Part shown: piece after piece, positions 7,936 to 16,094 of the stretch | Layout of the letters: every line of letters starts with the position of its first letter | How positions within the stretch are numbered: the first letter of the stretch is position 1 | Assembly (NCBI RefSeq): GCF_003590835.1 | Contig: NZ_QYUQ01000002.1 | Coordinates: forward strand, 4,030,001-4,094,000 | Reading direction: 5' to 3' | DNA from: Noviherbaspirillum sedimenti | GTDB lineage: Bacteria > Pseudomonadota > Gammaproteobacteria > Burkholderiales > Burkholderiaceae_D | DNA length: 64,000 nt | The notes under the pieces: generated by a model | The model's database searches: none | The model's input: the letters and a program-made list of their open reading frames with translations, nothing else | Told to the model about the DNA's origin: nothing | Translations under genes and position numbers: made by a program

Positions 7936-9180
7936 ATGAGTGACCAGGCAACTTTGAACGCCAGCTGCAATTCGCAATGCAATGAGTCCGGCAACGATTG
8001 GACCCGGCTGCGCCGCGAGTCCGGCAATGCCCTGCGCAAACGCACCATCGACCATATCAAGGCCAGCACGACTGATCTTGCCGAAGGCACGATGCAGGTC
8101 GAGCTGGGCACCTATACCGATAGCGCGCGCCACGAGCAGGAGAAGCGCGTGCTGTTCCGGCAGCGTCCGGTACTGGCTGCGCTCACCGGCGATATGCCCG
8201 AACCGGGCGATACGTTCCTGTTTGATGAAGTGGGGCCGCCGATTCTGCTGGTACGCAACAAGGCTGGCAAAGTCAACGCCTTTCTCAATATGTGCACACA
8301 CCGCGCCGCCAAACTGGTGACTGAGCCCAAGCGCAAAAACCGCATGAGCTGCAAGTTCCACGGCTGGACCTTCGATCTGGATGGCAAGCTGGTGGGCGTT
8401 CCCGGGAAGGAGGGCTTCAAGGATATCAACCTCGAAGAACGCAATCTGATCCCGGTGCCGGTCGCCGAATGGCACGGCCTGATTTTCGTGCGTGCCAATC
8501 CTGACGGCGCACCGATTGATGTCGAGGAGCACCTGGGCAAAGCGTTTGCGCGTGAACTGGCGCATCTGGAGCTGGAGAAGGCGCGGCCGATGAAGACTTC
8601 GCGCATCGACGTCAACAGCAACTGGAAATACGCCATGGACACCTATGGCGAAGGCTATCATTTTGGCACCCTGCACCCAAGCAGCATCGGCGCCCTGGCC
8701 ATGTCCAACATCATGAGCTACGATAACTACGGGCCAAACCACCGGCTGGCAATGCCGCGTGCGGAGTTTCTCGAGTATAGCGACAAGCCCGAGGAAGAAT
8801 GGCCGGACACCACCTACAATGGACTTTATTACATTTTTCCGAACGTCGTGATCAACGCCAACAGCATCCCGGGCGGCCGGCAGTTCTACGGTGTCGCGCG
8901 GCTTTTTCCGGGCGACAAGGTTGACCAGGGCACGACCCTCCTCAGTACCTACAAGCCGGGCCACATGGAGGACAAGCATCCGGAAACGGAGCCGTGGACC
9001 GAGATGCATGATTTCATCCACAAGGTGGTCAGCACGGAAGATTACTCGGTTTCGGAAGACGGTCAGCGCAACATGAAATACGCGCCGGCCAGCTTTAAAC
9101 CAGTGCTGGGTGCCAATGAACTGGCGCTGCAAAACATCCACCGGCATATCAACGAACTGCTCGAACAGGACAGCAAGTAA
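7936..9180 (+). CDS. Rieske non-haem iron oxygenase, alpha subunit 2
   Basis: This 414-aa protein is a second, distinct Rieske oxygenase large subunit. The Rieske ligands are C120-x-H122 (CTHRAAKL) and C139-x2-H142 (CKFHGWTF). The mononuclear iron site is NWKYAMDTYGEGYHFGTLHP, with H242 and H247, and the third ligand is probably D369 in STEDYSVSEDGQ. AGGAGA stands upstream of the ATG. It lies 69 bp after the tetR gene. It is not a close copy of the first oxygenase: the lengths and the residues around the iron site differ, so the two probably act on different intermediates or form a mixed assembly. No beta subunit is encoded nearby. Confidence 0.92.
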   Translation: MSDQATLNASCNSQCNESGNDWTRLRRESGNALRKRTIDHIKASTTDLAEGTMQVELGTYTDSARHEQEKRVLFRQRPVLAALTGDMPEPGDTFLFDEVGPPILLVRNKAGKVNAFLNMCTHRAAKLVTEPKRKNRMSCKFHGWTFDLDGKLVGVPGKEGFKDINLEERNLIPVPVAEWHGLIFVRANPDGAPIDVEEHLGKAFARELAHLELEKARPMKTSRIDVNSNWKYAMDTYGEGYHFGTLHPSSIGALAMSNIMSYDNYGPNHRLAMPRAEFLEYSDKPEEEWPDTTYNGLYYIFPNVVINANSIPGGRQFYGVARLFPGDKVDQGTTLLSTYKPGHMEDKHPETEPWTEMHDFIHKVVSTEDYSVSEDGQRNMKYAPASFKPVLGANELALQNIHRHINELLEQDSK

Positions 9181-9203
9181 GTCCTTCCTTGGCCCCACGC
9201 ACA

Positions 9204-9221
9204 TGACGGTCTGAGCCGTCA
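9204..9221 (+). other. Small hairpin after Rieske gene 2
   Basis: TGACGG (9204-9209) and CCGTCA (9216-9221) form a 6-bp stem with a 6-nt loop just after the stop codon. No T-run follows. It may act with the larger hairpin at 9230-9268 to protect or end the upstream transcript. Confidence 0.45.
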
Positions 9222-9229
9222 GTGCGCAC

Positions 9230-9268
9230 AGCGGCGCCGGCATGCGCATTGCGCCTGCCGGCGCCGCT
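9230..9268 (+). other. Strong 13-bp GC hairpin between Rieske 2 and E1alpha
   Basis: AGCGGCGCCGGCA (9230-9242) and TGCCGGCGCCGCT (9256-9268) pair perfectly around a 13-nt loop. No U-tract follows directly, so it is either a weak or Rho-assisted terminator, or an RNA-processing/stability element separating the oxygenase transcript from the dehydrogenase operon. A T-rich stretch begins about 25 nt later (9294-9300). Confidence 0.55.
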
Positions 9269-9321
9269 GCATATGCGGGAAAAACGAATAAAATTTTTTT
9301 GCCTTTTCCGGGTTTTTCGTG

Positions 9322-9347
9322 TAAAACATACCGTTCAAACTGTTTTA
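9322..9347. promoter_or_regulatory. Inverted repeat upstream of E1alpha, candidate operator/promoter area
   Basis: TAAAACA (9322-9328) and TGTTTTA (9341-9347) are perfect 7-bp arms with a 12-nt spacer, about 75 bp before the E1alpha start. The surrounding stretch is clearly AT-richer than the neighbouring genes, as expected for a promoter of the operon beginning at 9421. Confidence 0.4.
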
Positions 9348-9420
9348 TATAGCATCGTATCAAGAGACGGTGCGCCGACACGACCTACACGACTAACTGG
9401 GACTCCGAAGAAAGCGTGAC

Positions 9421-10449
9421 ATGACTGCAAAACTAAAAACTGGTAAAGAGACAGCGGTTGCTCCGGCCGCTCATCAAAAAAGCGGGCTCTCCCGTGAACA
9501 GCTGCTGAATGCCTACCGGCAGATGAAGGTGATCCGCGAGTTCGAGGATCGCGTCAATACGGAATGCCTGACTGGCGCGATTCCGGGATTCACGCACCTC
9601 TACAGTGGCCAGGAGGCGGTGGCGGTTGGCGCCTGCGAGCAACTGAGCGACGACGATTTCATCATCAGCACCCATCGCGGTCATGGCCATTGCATCGCCA
9701 AGGGCTGTGACGTGGTCGGCATGATGAAAGAGCTGCACGCCCGCCGTGACGGCCTGAATGGCGGCAAGGGCGGCTCCATGCATATTGCCGATATCGCCAA
9801 GGGCATGCTGGGCGCCAACGGCATTGTCGGCGCCGGCTCGCCCATCGCCCTCGGTGCGGCAATCGCCTGCAAGCTGCGTGGCGAAGGCAAGGTGGCCGCC
9901 TCCTTTGTCGGCGACGGCGCTTCCAATCAAGGTACCGTCTTCGAAGCCATGAACATGGCGGTGGTGCTGAAGGCGCCCAAGGTATTCATCTTCGAAAACA
10001 ATGGTTACAGCGAGCATACGGGTTCTTCATACGGCATTGGCTGCGACGATGTCGTCAAGCGCATCGAGGGATTTGGCATTCCGGTGTTTCAAGCCGATGG
10101 TTTCGATTTCTTCTCCGTCTATGACGCCATGGCGAAGGCGCTGGAAGTGGCGCGCCATGGCGGCGGTCCGAGCGCCATCTACTGCACCACCATCCGCTAT
10201 TTCGGTCACTTTGTCGGCGACCCGCAACTCTACCGCGCCAAGGGCGAAGTGGAGCAATACCGCGACGAAAGCTGCTGTCTGAAAAACTTCCGCGCGCGCA
10301 TGCAGGCCAGCGGCGAACTCGACCTGGCCAGCCTCGATGCGATCGACAATGAAGTAGGGGCGCTGATCGAGCGCGCGGTCAATGAGGCGCGCAACGCGCC
10401 GCGTCCGCAGCCGGAAGACTTGCTGAAAAACGTATACGACAACTATTGA
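9421..10449 (+). CDS. Thiamine-dependent dehydrogenase E1 component, alpha subunit (acetoin-dehydrogenase-like)
   Basis: This 342-aa protein is the E1alpha of a 2-oxo-acid or acetoin dehydrogenase complex. The thiamine diphosphate motif runs from GDGASNQG (G164 onward) to the closing FENN about 30 residues later, and the active-site region GGKGGSMH is seen near residues 115-122. Residues after YFGHFVGDPQLYR match the acetoin/branched-chain type better than pyruvate dehydrogenase. It begins an operon with E1beta 13 bp downstream and then E2. In this setting it may cleave a 1,2-diketone, an alpha-hydroxyketone or a 2-oxo acid formed from the oxygenated substrate; the true substrate is not readable. 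Confidence 0.9.
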   Translation: MTAKLKTGKETAVAPAAHQKSGLSREQLLNAYRQMKVIREFEDRVNTECLTGAIPGFTHLYSGQEAVAVGACEQLSDDDFIISTHRGHGHCIAKGCDVVGMMKELHARRDGLNGGKGGSMHIADIAKGMLGANGIVGAGSPIALGAAIACKLRGEGKVAASFVGDGASNQGTVFEAMNMAVVLKAPKVFIFENNGYSEHTGSSYGIGCDDVVKRIEGFGIPVFQADGFDFFSVYDAMAKALEVARHGGGPSAIYCTTIRYFGHFVGDPQLYRAKGEVEQYRDESCCLKNFRARMQASGELDLASLDAIDNEVGALIERAVNEARNAPRPQPEDLLKNVYDNY

Positions 10450-10462
10450 TTAGGTCCCTGCC

Positions 10463-11470
10463 ATGACTAAAAAGACAATGCGAGAAGCCATCAACGAAGC
10501 GCTGCACCAGGAAATGGCGCGCGATCCTTCGGTGATCGTGATTGGCGAAGATGTATCGGGCGGCGCGGGCGGCAGCTCCGGCCAGCGTGATGTGGCCGGC
10601 GGCGTGTTCGGGCTGACCAAGGGTTTGCTGCCGAAGTTCGGCGAGCATCGGGTGATCGACACGCCGATCAGCGAATCGGCGATTGTCGGCGCAGCCAACG
10701 GCGCCGCCCTGGCGGGTCTGCGCCCGGTCGCCGAGATCATGTTCAGCGACTTTATCGGCGTGTGCTTTGACCAGATTCTCAACCAGGCCGCCAAGTTCCG
10801 TTACATGTTCAATGGCGCCAAGGCACCGCTGGTGATTCGCATGACCGTCGGTGCCGGCCGCAGTGCAGCAGCGCAGCACTCGCAGAGCGTGCATTCCCTG
10901 CTTACTTCCATTCCCGGCATCAAGGTGGTGATGCCTTCCAATGCTTATGATGCCAAGGGCTTGCTGTTGCAGGCGATTCGCGACAACGATCCGGTGATGT
11001 TCCTTGAGCATAAGATGCTCTACAACGACGCCTGTGAAGTGCCCGACGGCGACTACACGATTCCGTTTGGCGAAGGCGTGCTGGTGCGCGAGGGCGAGCA
11101 TGCGACCGTGGTGGCTACCGGGCAGTTTGTGAAGCTGGCGGTTGCGGTGGTGGACAAGCTGGCCGAGGAGGGCATCCGCTGCGATCTGATCGACCCACGC
11201 ACGACCTCGCCGCTGGATGAAGAGCTGATTCTGGAAAGTGTGCGGGAAACCGGACGCCTGGTAGTGATCGACGAGTCGTCGCCGCGTTGCGGCCTGGCTG
11301 CCGACATTGCCGCTTTGGCTGCGCGCAAGGCCTTCTTCAGCCTGCGTGCACCAGTGGTTACTGTGACGCCGCCGCATACCCCGGTGCCGTTTGCGCCGGA
11401 ACTGGAACGCGAATACTTGCCGGATGCTGCCCGCATCGAGCAGGCCATCCGCTCGGTTCTGGCGCCTTGA
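10463..11470 (+). CDS. Thiamine-dependent dehydrogenase E1 component, beta subunit (acetoin-dehydrogenase-like)
   Basis: This 335-aa protein is the E1beta partner of the gene just upstream. It shows the typical opening REAINEALHQEMARDPSVIV, the conserved GEDV, DTPISE, and the transketolase C-terminal domain (EEGIRCDLIDPRTTSPLD around residues 230-248). Alpha2beta2 E1 enzymes of this kind decarboxylate or cleave the substrate and pass the acyl group to the lipoyl arm of E2. The gap to E1alpha is 13 bp and the gap to E2 is 10 bp, so the three are translated from one mRNA. Confidence 0.92.
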   Translation: MTKKTMREAINEALHQEMARDPSVIVIGEDVSGGAGGSSGQRDVAGGVFGLTKGLLPKFGEHRVIDTPISESAIVGAANGAALAGLRPVAEIMFSDFIGVCFDQILNQAAKFRYMFNGAKAPLVIRMTVGAGRSAAAQHSQSVHSLLTSIPGIKVVMPSNAYDAKGLLLQAIRDNDPVMFLEHKMLYNDACEVPDGDYTIPFGEGVLVREGEHATVVATGQFVKLAVAVVDKLAEEGIRCDLIDPRTTSPLDEELILESVRETGRLVVIDESSPRCGLAADIAALAARKAFFSLRAPVVTVTPPHTPVPFAPELEREYLPDAARIEQAIRSVLAP

Positions 11471-11480
11471 GGAGAACGCC

Positions 11481-13241
11481 ATGAGCAAGATCCATCCCAT
11501 CAATATGCCCCAATGGGGGCTGGAAATGACAGAAGGCAGTATCGCCGCCTGGCATGTCGCCGTCGGCGACCGCATTACCAAGGGCCGTGAACTCGTCGAT
11601 ATCGAGACCTCCAAGATCGTCAACTCCATGGAGGCGATGAGCGACATGCCTGGCGTGGTGCGTCGGCTGGTCGGCAAGGTCGGCGATATCGTTCCTGTGG
11701 GCGGCTTGCTGGGGGTAACGTCCGAGCCTGATGTCAGCGAAGAAGAAATCGACAGCTACCTCGCCGCGGCGGGACAGCCGGTCGCGGCTGCGCCGGCACC
11801 GGCACCAACGCCAACTGAGCAACCTGCGCCCGCAGCACAGCCGGAAGCAGTGGCACAGCCAGCAGCGGTTGCACCGCCGGCGCCGATTGCGCAGCCAGCA
11901 GCAGCCAGCAGCCAGCCGGCAGCTGTTGCAGTTGCAGTTGCAACGGCGCAGGCGCCTGTTCGCCCAGCCTTGAGTGAGGCGGAGCGGGATCGTATCGTCG
12001 CCGCCAACGCGACCGTCAATGCCAGTCCGGTGGCGCGGCGCCAGGCCAACCGGGCAGGCATCGATCTGTCCAGCTTGTCCGGTACCGGCCGCCATGGCCG
12101 CGTCTCCGTGGATGATGTTGTCGCCGCAGCGCCCGAATTTGAAACGGCCGTTGCCGAATTGCCCGCCTTGGGTGAGCAGCAACTTGTGCAGCGTAACAGC
12201 AGCGTGAATGCCTCGCCGATCGCACGTCGCCTGGCTAATCGCAGCGGTATCGACCTGACTGCGTTGGCAGGCAATGGCCGCCACGGCCGGATTTCGGTGG
12301 CAGACGTCGAGGCCGTGCTGGTCCGGTTTCAGCCGGCCGTCCGCGCTGCTTCCGCCGTTGCGCCGTCGGCACCGGCAGACGTGCGCGCCGGCCCGGCTGC
12401 CCGCAAGCTGGCTGCCGAGCAGGGCGTCGACCTGGCTTCCGTACAGGGAAGCGGTCCGCGCAACCTGGTGCTCAAGGCCGATGTGCAAGAGTCGATCAGG
12501 AATGCTGCGCAATCGCCTGCGGCGCAACAGCCGGTGGTACAGGCATCTGTGGATGATTACAAGCTGATTCCGCTGACTGCCATGCGCAAGGCCATCGCTG
12601 CCAGTCTGACGCATTCGAAGCAAACCATTCCGCATTTCTATCTGACGATCGATTTGAACCTTGATCCGCTGATCGCGCTGCGGCAGTCGATCAATGCGCA
12701 AAGCGAGGGGCGTCGCAAGTTGTCGATCAACGACTTCCTGATGCGCGCGGTGGCGCTGGCGCTGCACGACGTTCCCGCGGCCAATGTGCATTTCACCGAT
12801 GCCGGCATCAAGCAGTTCAGTGGCGTGCACCTGTGTCTCGCGGTTGCCATCGAGGGGGGGCTGGTCACGCCGGTGATCCGCAATGCCGAGAGCAAGAGTG
12901 TGTTTGCGATCGCCGCCGAGGTGGTCGAGCTGGCCGAGCGGGCGCGCAACCGCAGCCTGACCCAGGCGCACATGAGCGGCGGCACTTTTACCGTTTCTAA
13001 CCTGGGCATGTTCGGTGTGCGCCAGTTCGATGCGGTGATCAATCCGCCGCAAGGCGGCATCCTGGCCGTTGGCAATGTGCGGCGCGAAGCCTGCGAGGCT
13101 GCTGACGGCAGCATCGAGTTCCGTTCGCTGATGTCGGTAACCATGTCCTGCGATCACCGCGCCATCGACGGTGCGGTAGGCGCCAGATTCCTGGCGGCGT
13201 TGCGCAAGTGGGTTGACCGGCCCTATGCGCTGCTTGGCTGA
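11481..13241 (+). CDS. Dihydrolipoamide acyltransferase E2 with three peripheral-subunit-binding domains
   Basis: This 586-aa E2 has one N-terminal lipoyl domain (K45 in DIETSKIVNSMEA), then a long Ala/Pro/Gln-rich linker (about 95-165). It then has three E1/E3-binding domains at about residues 178-214, 242-278 and 301-337, each with the pattern V-x-A-x-P-x-A-R and a closing G-x-G-R/P element. The C-terminal catalytic domain carries the acyltransferase motif DHRAIDG (H559, D563). ATG 11481 is chosen because it directly precedes the lipoyl domain and follows GGAG. Standard E2 proteins have a single binding domain, so the triplication is unusual; domains one and two are near-duplicates. No E3 (lipoamide dehydrogenase) gene is nearby, so E3 must come from elsewhere. 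Confidence 0.93.
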   Translation: MSKIHPINMPQWGLEMTEGSIAAWHVAVGDRITKGRELVDIETSKIVNSMEAMSDMPGVVRRLVGKVGDIVPVGGLLGVTSEPDVSEEEIDSYLAAAGQPVAAAPAPAPTPTEQPAPAAQPEAVAQPAAVAPPAPIAQPAAASSQPAAVAVAVATAQAPVRPALSEAERDRIVAANATVNASPVARRQANRAGIDLSSLSGTGRHGRVSVDDVVAAAPEFETAVAELPALGEQQLVQRNSSVNASPIARRLANRSGIDLTALAGNGRHGRISVADVEAVLVRFQPAVRAASAVAPSAPADVRAGPAARKLAAEQGVDLASVQGSGPRNLVLKADVQESIRNAAQSPAAQQPVVQASVDDYKLIPLTAMRKAIAASLTHSKQTIPHFYLTIDLNLDPLIALRQSINAQSEGRRKLSINDFLMRAVALALHDVPAANVHFTDAGIKQFSGVHLCLAVAIEGGLVTPVIRNAESKSVFAIAAEVVELAERARNRSLTQAHMSGGTFTVSNLGMFGVRQFDAVINPPQGGILAVGNVRREACEAADGSIEFRSLMSVTMSCDHRAIDGAVGARFLAALRKWVDRPYALLG

Positions 13242-13262
13242 TAAATAAATACGGAGACGTTA

Positions 13263-14078
13263 ATGAGTGGACGTTTGCAGGACAAGGTAGTGCTGGTGAC
13301 GGGGGCGGCAAGCGGCATTGGCGAAGCGGCCGCGCGCCTGTTCATCCGCGAAGGCGCGAAGGTGGTACTGGCAGATATCAACGAGGTGGCCGGCGCTGCG
13401 CTGGCCAGGGAACTGGGAATGCACTTCATCGCCACCGACGTGACCTTTGAAGAGCAGGTGGAGCGCGCGGTTGCCTATACGGTCGAGCGCCATGGCCGGA
13501 TCGACTGCATGATCAACAATGCCGGCGTGATCGGTGCGGTCGGTTCGATCATGGAAACCACGGCGCAGGCCTGGCGCGCAACCCAGGCGATCTTGCTGGA
13601 AAGCGTGTTCTTTGGCATCAAGCATGCCGCGCGTGCGATGCGCGAGCAACGCAGTGGCGTGATCCTGTCCCTGTCCAGCATTGCCGGGGTCATGGGTGGG
13701 CTGGGTCCGCATGCCTATACGGCGGCCAAGCACGGGGTGGTGGGCCTGACCAGGTCGGCGGCGTCCGAACTGTCCGGGTATGGCATTCGCGTCAACGCCG
13801 TCGCTCCCGGAACCACCGTGACGCCAATGATCGATCAGGTTCGCGGCAGCCGTGAAGCGGCAATGACAGGAGCCGCCGAGGTTTCGCCGCTCGGGACTGC
13901 CTTGCTGCCGGAGGAAATTGCTGCCGGTCTGCTTTTCCTGGCAAGCGATGCCGCGGCGCATATTACTGCCCACACTCTGGTCGTTGATTCCGGCGTTACT
14001 GCAGGCGGCTTCGCCTCGGGCGCGAGCAAGCTGCGCGACCGGCCGGTCACCTTTATCGGACCTTCCGGCCAACATTAA
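13263..14078 (+). CDS. Short-chain dehydrogenase/reductase, tandem copy 1
   Basis: This 271-aa classical SDR has TGAASGIGEAAARLF at residues 13-27 as the NAD(P)-binding motif, NNAG near residue 80, an active-site Ser in SLSSIAG and the catalytic YTAAK. It is clearly homologous to the next gene: both begin with MSGRLQDKVVL and share VERAVAYTVERHGR. The SDR probably oxidises an alcohol or dihydrodiol intermediate. Spacing to E2 is 21 bp, so it is in the same operon. Confidence 0.92.
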   Translation: MSGRLQDKVVLVTGAASGIGEAAARLFIREGAKVVLADINEVAGAALARELGMHFIATDVTFEEQVERAVAYTVERHGRIDCMINNAGVIGAVGSIMETTAQAWRATQAILLESVFFGIKHAARAMREQRSGVILSLSSIAGVMGGLGPHAYTAAKHGVVGLTRSAASELSGYGIRVNAVAPGTTVTPMIDQVRGSREAAMTGAAEVSPLGTALLPEEIAAGLLFLASDAAAHITAHTLVVDSGVTAGGFASGASKLRDRPVTFIGPSGQH

Positions 14079-14098
14079 GACAGAGCGAAGAGGAAATC

Positions 14099-14920
14099 AT
14101 GAGTGGACGTCTTCAAGACAAGGTGGTGCTGATCACCGGCGCCGCGAGCGGCATCGGCGCGCAGACCGCACGCCTGTTTGTCGCCGAGGGTGCGGCAGTC
14201 GTGCTGTCGGATATCAATATCGATGCGGGCCAACAACTGGCGCGCGAGTTGGACGCTGCGTTCATCGCCGCTGACGTCAGTGTCGAAGAACAGGTCGAAA
14301 GGGCCGTCGCCTACACGGTGGAACGGCACGGCCGGCTGGATTGCATGATCAATAATGCCGGTATGATCGGGGTCGTCGGTTCGATCCTCGACACCCGCAC
14401 TGAAGACTGGAATCGCACGCTTGGCGTGTTGCTGGACAGCGTGTTCTTCGGTGTCAAGCATGCGGGCAGGCAGATGCGCAAGCAAGGCGGCGGTGGTTCG
14501 ATTCTCTCACTGTCGAGCCTGGCGGGTGTGGTTGGCGGCGTCGGGCCGCAAGTGTACAGCGTGGCCAAGGCTGCGGTCATCGCCCTGACGCGTGGCGCAG
14601 CTTCGGAGTTGGCCCAGTATGGCATCCGCGTCAATGCGGTGGCGCCAGGCCTCGTGGTGACGCCGCTGGTCGATCAGGTCTATGGCGATCGGGAAAAGGC
14701 GGTGCAAGGGGCGACTGTCAATTCGCCGCTGGGCAGCGCTGCAGTGCCGGAAGAAATTGCCGCCAGCCTGTGCTATCTGGCCAGCGACGAAGCTCGTCAC
14801 GTCAGCGCCCATACGGTGGTGGTCGATTCCGGCGTGTCGGCAGCGGGATCGTCCGGTTCGGCGCTGTTCCATAATCGTCCCGCCGGCTTTCTTGGCAAGA
14901 TGCCGAAGCAATATCAATAA
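14099..14920 (+). CDS. Short-chain dehydrogenase/reductase, tandem copy 2
   Basis: This 273-aa SDR is a paralogue of the preceding gene, with TGAASGIGAQTARLF, NNAGMIG, SLSSLAG and the catalytic YSVAK in the same positions. The nucleotide sequences of the two starts are also alike, pointing to a local duplication followed by divergence. The differences around the substrate pocket (loop after SLSS, and the C-terminal 30 residues) suggest different substrates or stereochemistry. It lies 20 bp after copy 1 and 17 bp before the ferredoxin gene. Confidence 0.92.
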   Translation: MSGRLQDKVVLITGAASGIGAQTARLFVAEGAAVVLSDINIDAGQQLARELDAAFIAADVSVEEQVERAVAYTVERHGRLDCMINNAGMIGVVGSILDTRTEDWNRTLGVLLDSVFFGVKHAGRQMRKQGGGGSILSLSSLAGVVGGVGPQVYSVAKAAVIALTRGAASELAQYGIRVNAVAPGLVVTPLVDQVYGDREKAVQGATVNSPLGSAAVPEEIAASLCYLASDEARHVSAHTVVVDSGVSAAGSSGSALFHNRPAGFLGKMPKQYQ

Positions 14921-14937
14921 TTTATTGGAGTAGTTGT

Positions 14938-15264
14938 ATGCCTAGTGTGGTATTTGTTTTGCCGGATGGCGAACGCAAGGAAGTAAATGTCCTGAAAAAC
15001 GCCAGCGCGATGAGTGGCGCGGTGCAGGGCGGCGTGACGGCGATCCTCGCCGAGTGCGGCGGCGCCTGTGCGTGCGCGACCTGCCACGTTTACGTCGATC
15101 CCGCCTGCGAGAGCTTGCTGCCGCCGGTGGGGGATCTGGAAGATGAATTGCTCGATGCCGTCGCTGCGGAGCGCAAGCCGAACAGCCGCCTCAGCTGCCA
15201 GATCAAGATCACGCCGGAACTCGACGGCGCCCTGATCCTGCATGTCCCTGACCGCCAGGCCTGA
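14938..15264 (+). CDS. 2Fe-2S ferredoxin, putidaredoxin/adrenodoxin type
   Basis: This 108-aa ferredoxin has the cluster ligands C40, C46 and C49 in CGGACACATCHVYV and the fourth, C87, in SRLSCQI, which is the C-x5-C-x2-C...C pattern of the vertebrate/putidaredoxin group. C44 is an extra cysteine inside the loop. Such ferredoxins carry electrons from an FAD reductase to an oxygenase, so it fits with the reductase at 1093-2328 and the two Rieske subunits. It lies 17 bp after the SDR pair, with GGAG upstream of the ATG. Confidence 0.95.
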   Translation: MPSVVFVLPDGERKEVNVLKNASAMSGAVQGGVTAILAECGGACACATCHVYVDPACESLLPPVGDLEDELLDAVAAERKPNSRLSCQIKITPELDGALILHVPDRQA

Positions 15265-15307
15265 TCCCGACGCCGGTATTTAATAACGAGAATCAAGGTA
15301 CGCATAC

Positions 15308-16078
15308 ATGAGCTCAACGCTATGTGTCGAGGTGACGGAGCACGTTGCCCACATCTGCTTTAATCGTCCGGAAGCGCTCAATGCACTGAATGTGGAGCTG
15401 GCCCAGGAGTTCGCCGAGGCTTGCCGTTCTGTCGCCGCCGATCCCGCCGTGCGGGTGGTCGTCTTGAGCGGCAACGGCAAGGCCTTCATGGCCGGTGGTG
15501 ATCTGCAAACCATGCGCGCCCAGCCGACCGAGGCGGTCAACGCACTGATCCCGCCGGTGCATGAGGCTGTTCGCCTGCTTGCCGAGATGCCCAAGCCGGT
15601 ACTTGCCAGCGTGCATGGCGCAGCGGCTGGCGCCGGGATGAGCATCATGCTGGCGGCGGACCTCGCGTTGGCTGCAGCGAACACCCGATTCAATTTCGCC
15701 TACAGCGATATTGGCACCAGCTGCGATGGCGGCATGTCCTGGTCGCTGCCGCGCCTGGTCGGATTGCGCAAGGCGATGGAAATCGCCTTGCTCGGCGATA
15801 CCATCGATACTGCCGAGGCGCTGCGCCTGAACCTCGTCAACCGGGTCGTCGATGCCGATCGCCTGGTGGAGGAGACACAGGCGCTCGCGCTGCGCCTGGC
15901 CCAGCGCGAGCCGCATGCGCTGGCGCATCTGAAGCGCCTGCTGCGGGCATCCTCGTTGCAGGACTTGCCTGCCCAGCTCGATGCGGAATACGCCGCCTTC
16001 CTCGATTGCGCGCAGCGCCCCGAGTTCGTGACGGCGATCGATGGTTTTTTTGCCCGCCGTGCGGCGGCCAAGCGCTGA
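15308..16078 (+). CDS. Enoyl-CoA hydratase/isomerase family protein 1
   Basis: This 256-aa crotonase-family protein has the oxyanion-hole segments AFMAGGDL (near residue 59) and HGAAAGAGMSIMLAADLALA (near residue 100). In the catalytic loop, SDIGTSCDGGMSWSLPRL resembles PaaG-type proteins, which have Asp in place of the second hydratase glutamate. It may therefore be an isomerase or a ring-cleaving or hydrating enzyme acting on a CoA ester. It follows the ferredoxin gene by 43 bp and precedes a second, different crotonase. Confidence 0.88.
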   Translation: MSSTLCVEVTEHVAHICFNRPEALNALNVELAQEFAEACRSVAADPAVRVVVLSGNGKAFMAGGDLQTMRAQPTEAVNALIPPVHEAVRLLAEMPKPVLASVHGAAAGAGMSIMLAADLALAAANTRFNFAYSDIGTSCDGGMSWSLPRLVGLRKAMEIALLGDTIDTAEALRLNLVNRVVDADRLVEETQALALRLAQREPHALAHLKRLLRASSLQDLPAQLDAEYAAFLDCAQRPEFVTAIDGFFARRAAAKR

Positions 16079-16094
16079 TTTGACGAGGCCAGCC

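Noticed and set aside
7888..9381. 497-aa open frame opposite Rieske gene 2
   Set aside because: It mirrors the codon pattern of the real gene on the other strand, has no family motifs, and is explained by GC-rich third positions.
11358..13157. 599-aa open frame opposite the E2 gene
   Set aside because: Composition is a mirror of the lipoyl/linker/binding-domain sequence; no start signals or motifs.
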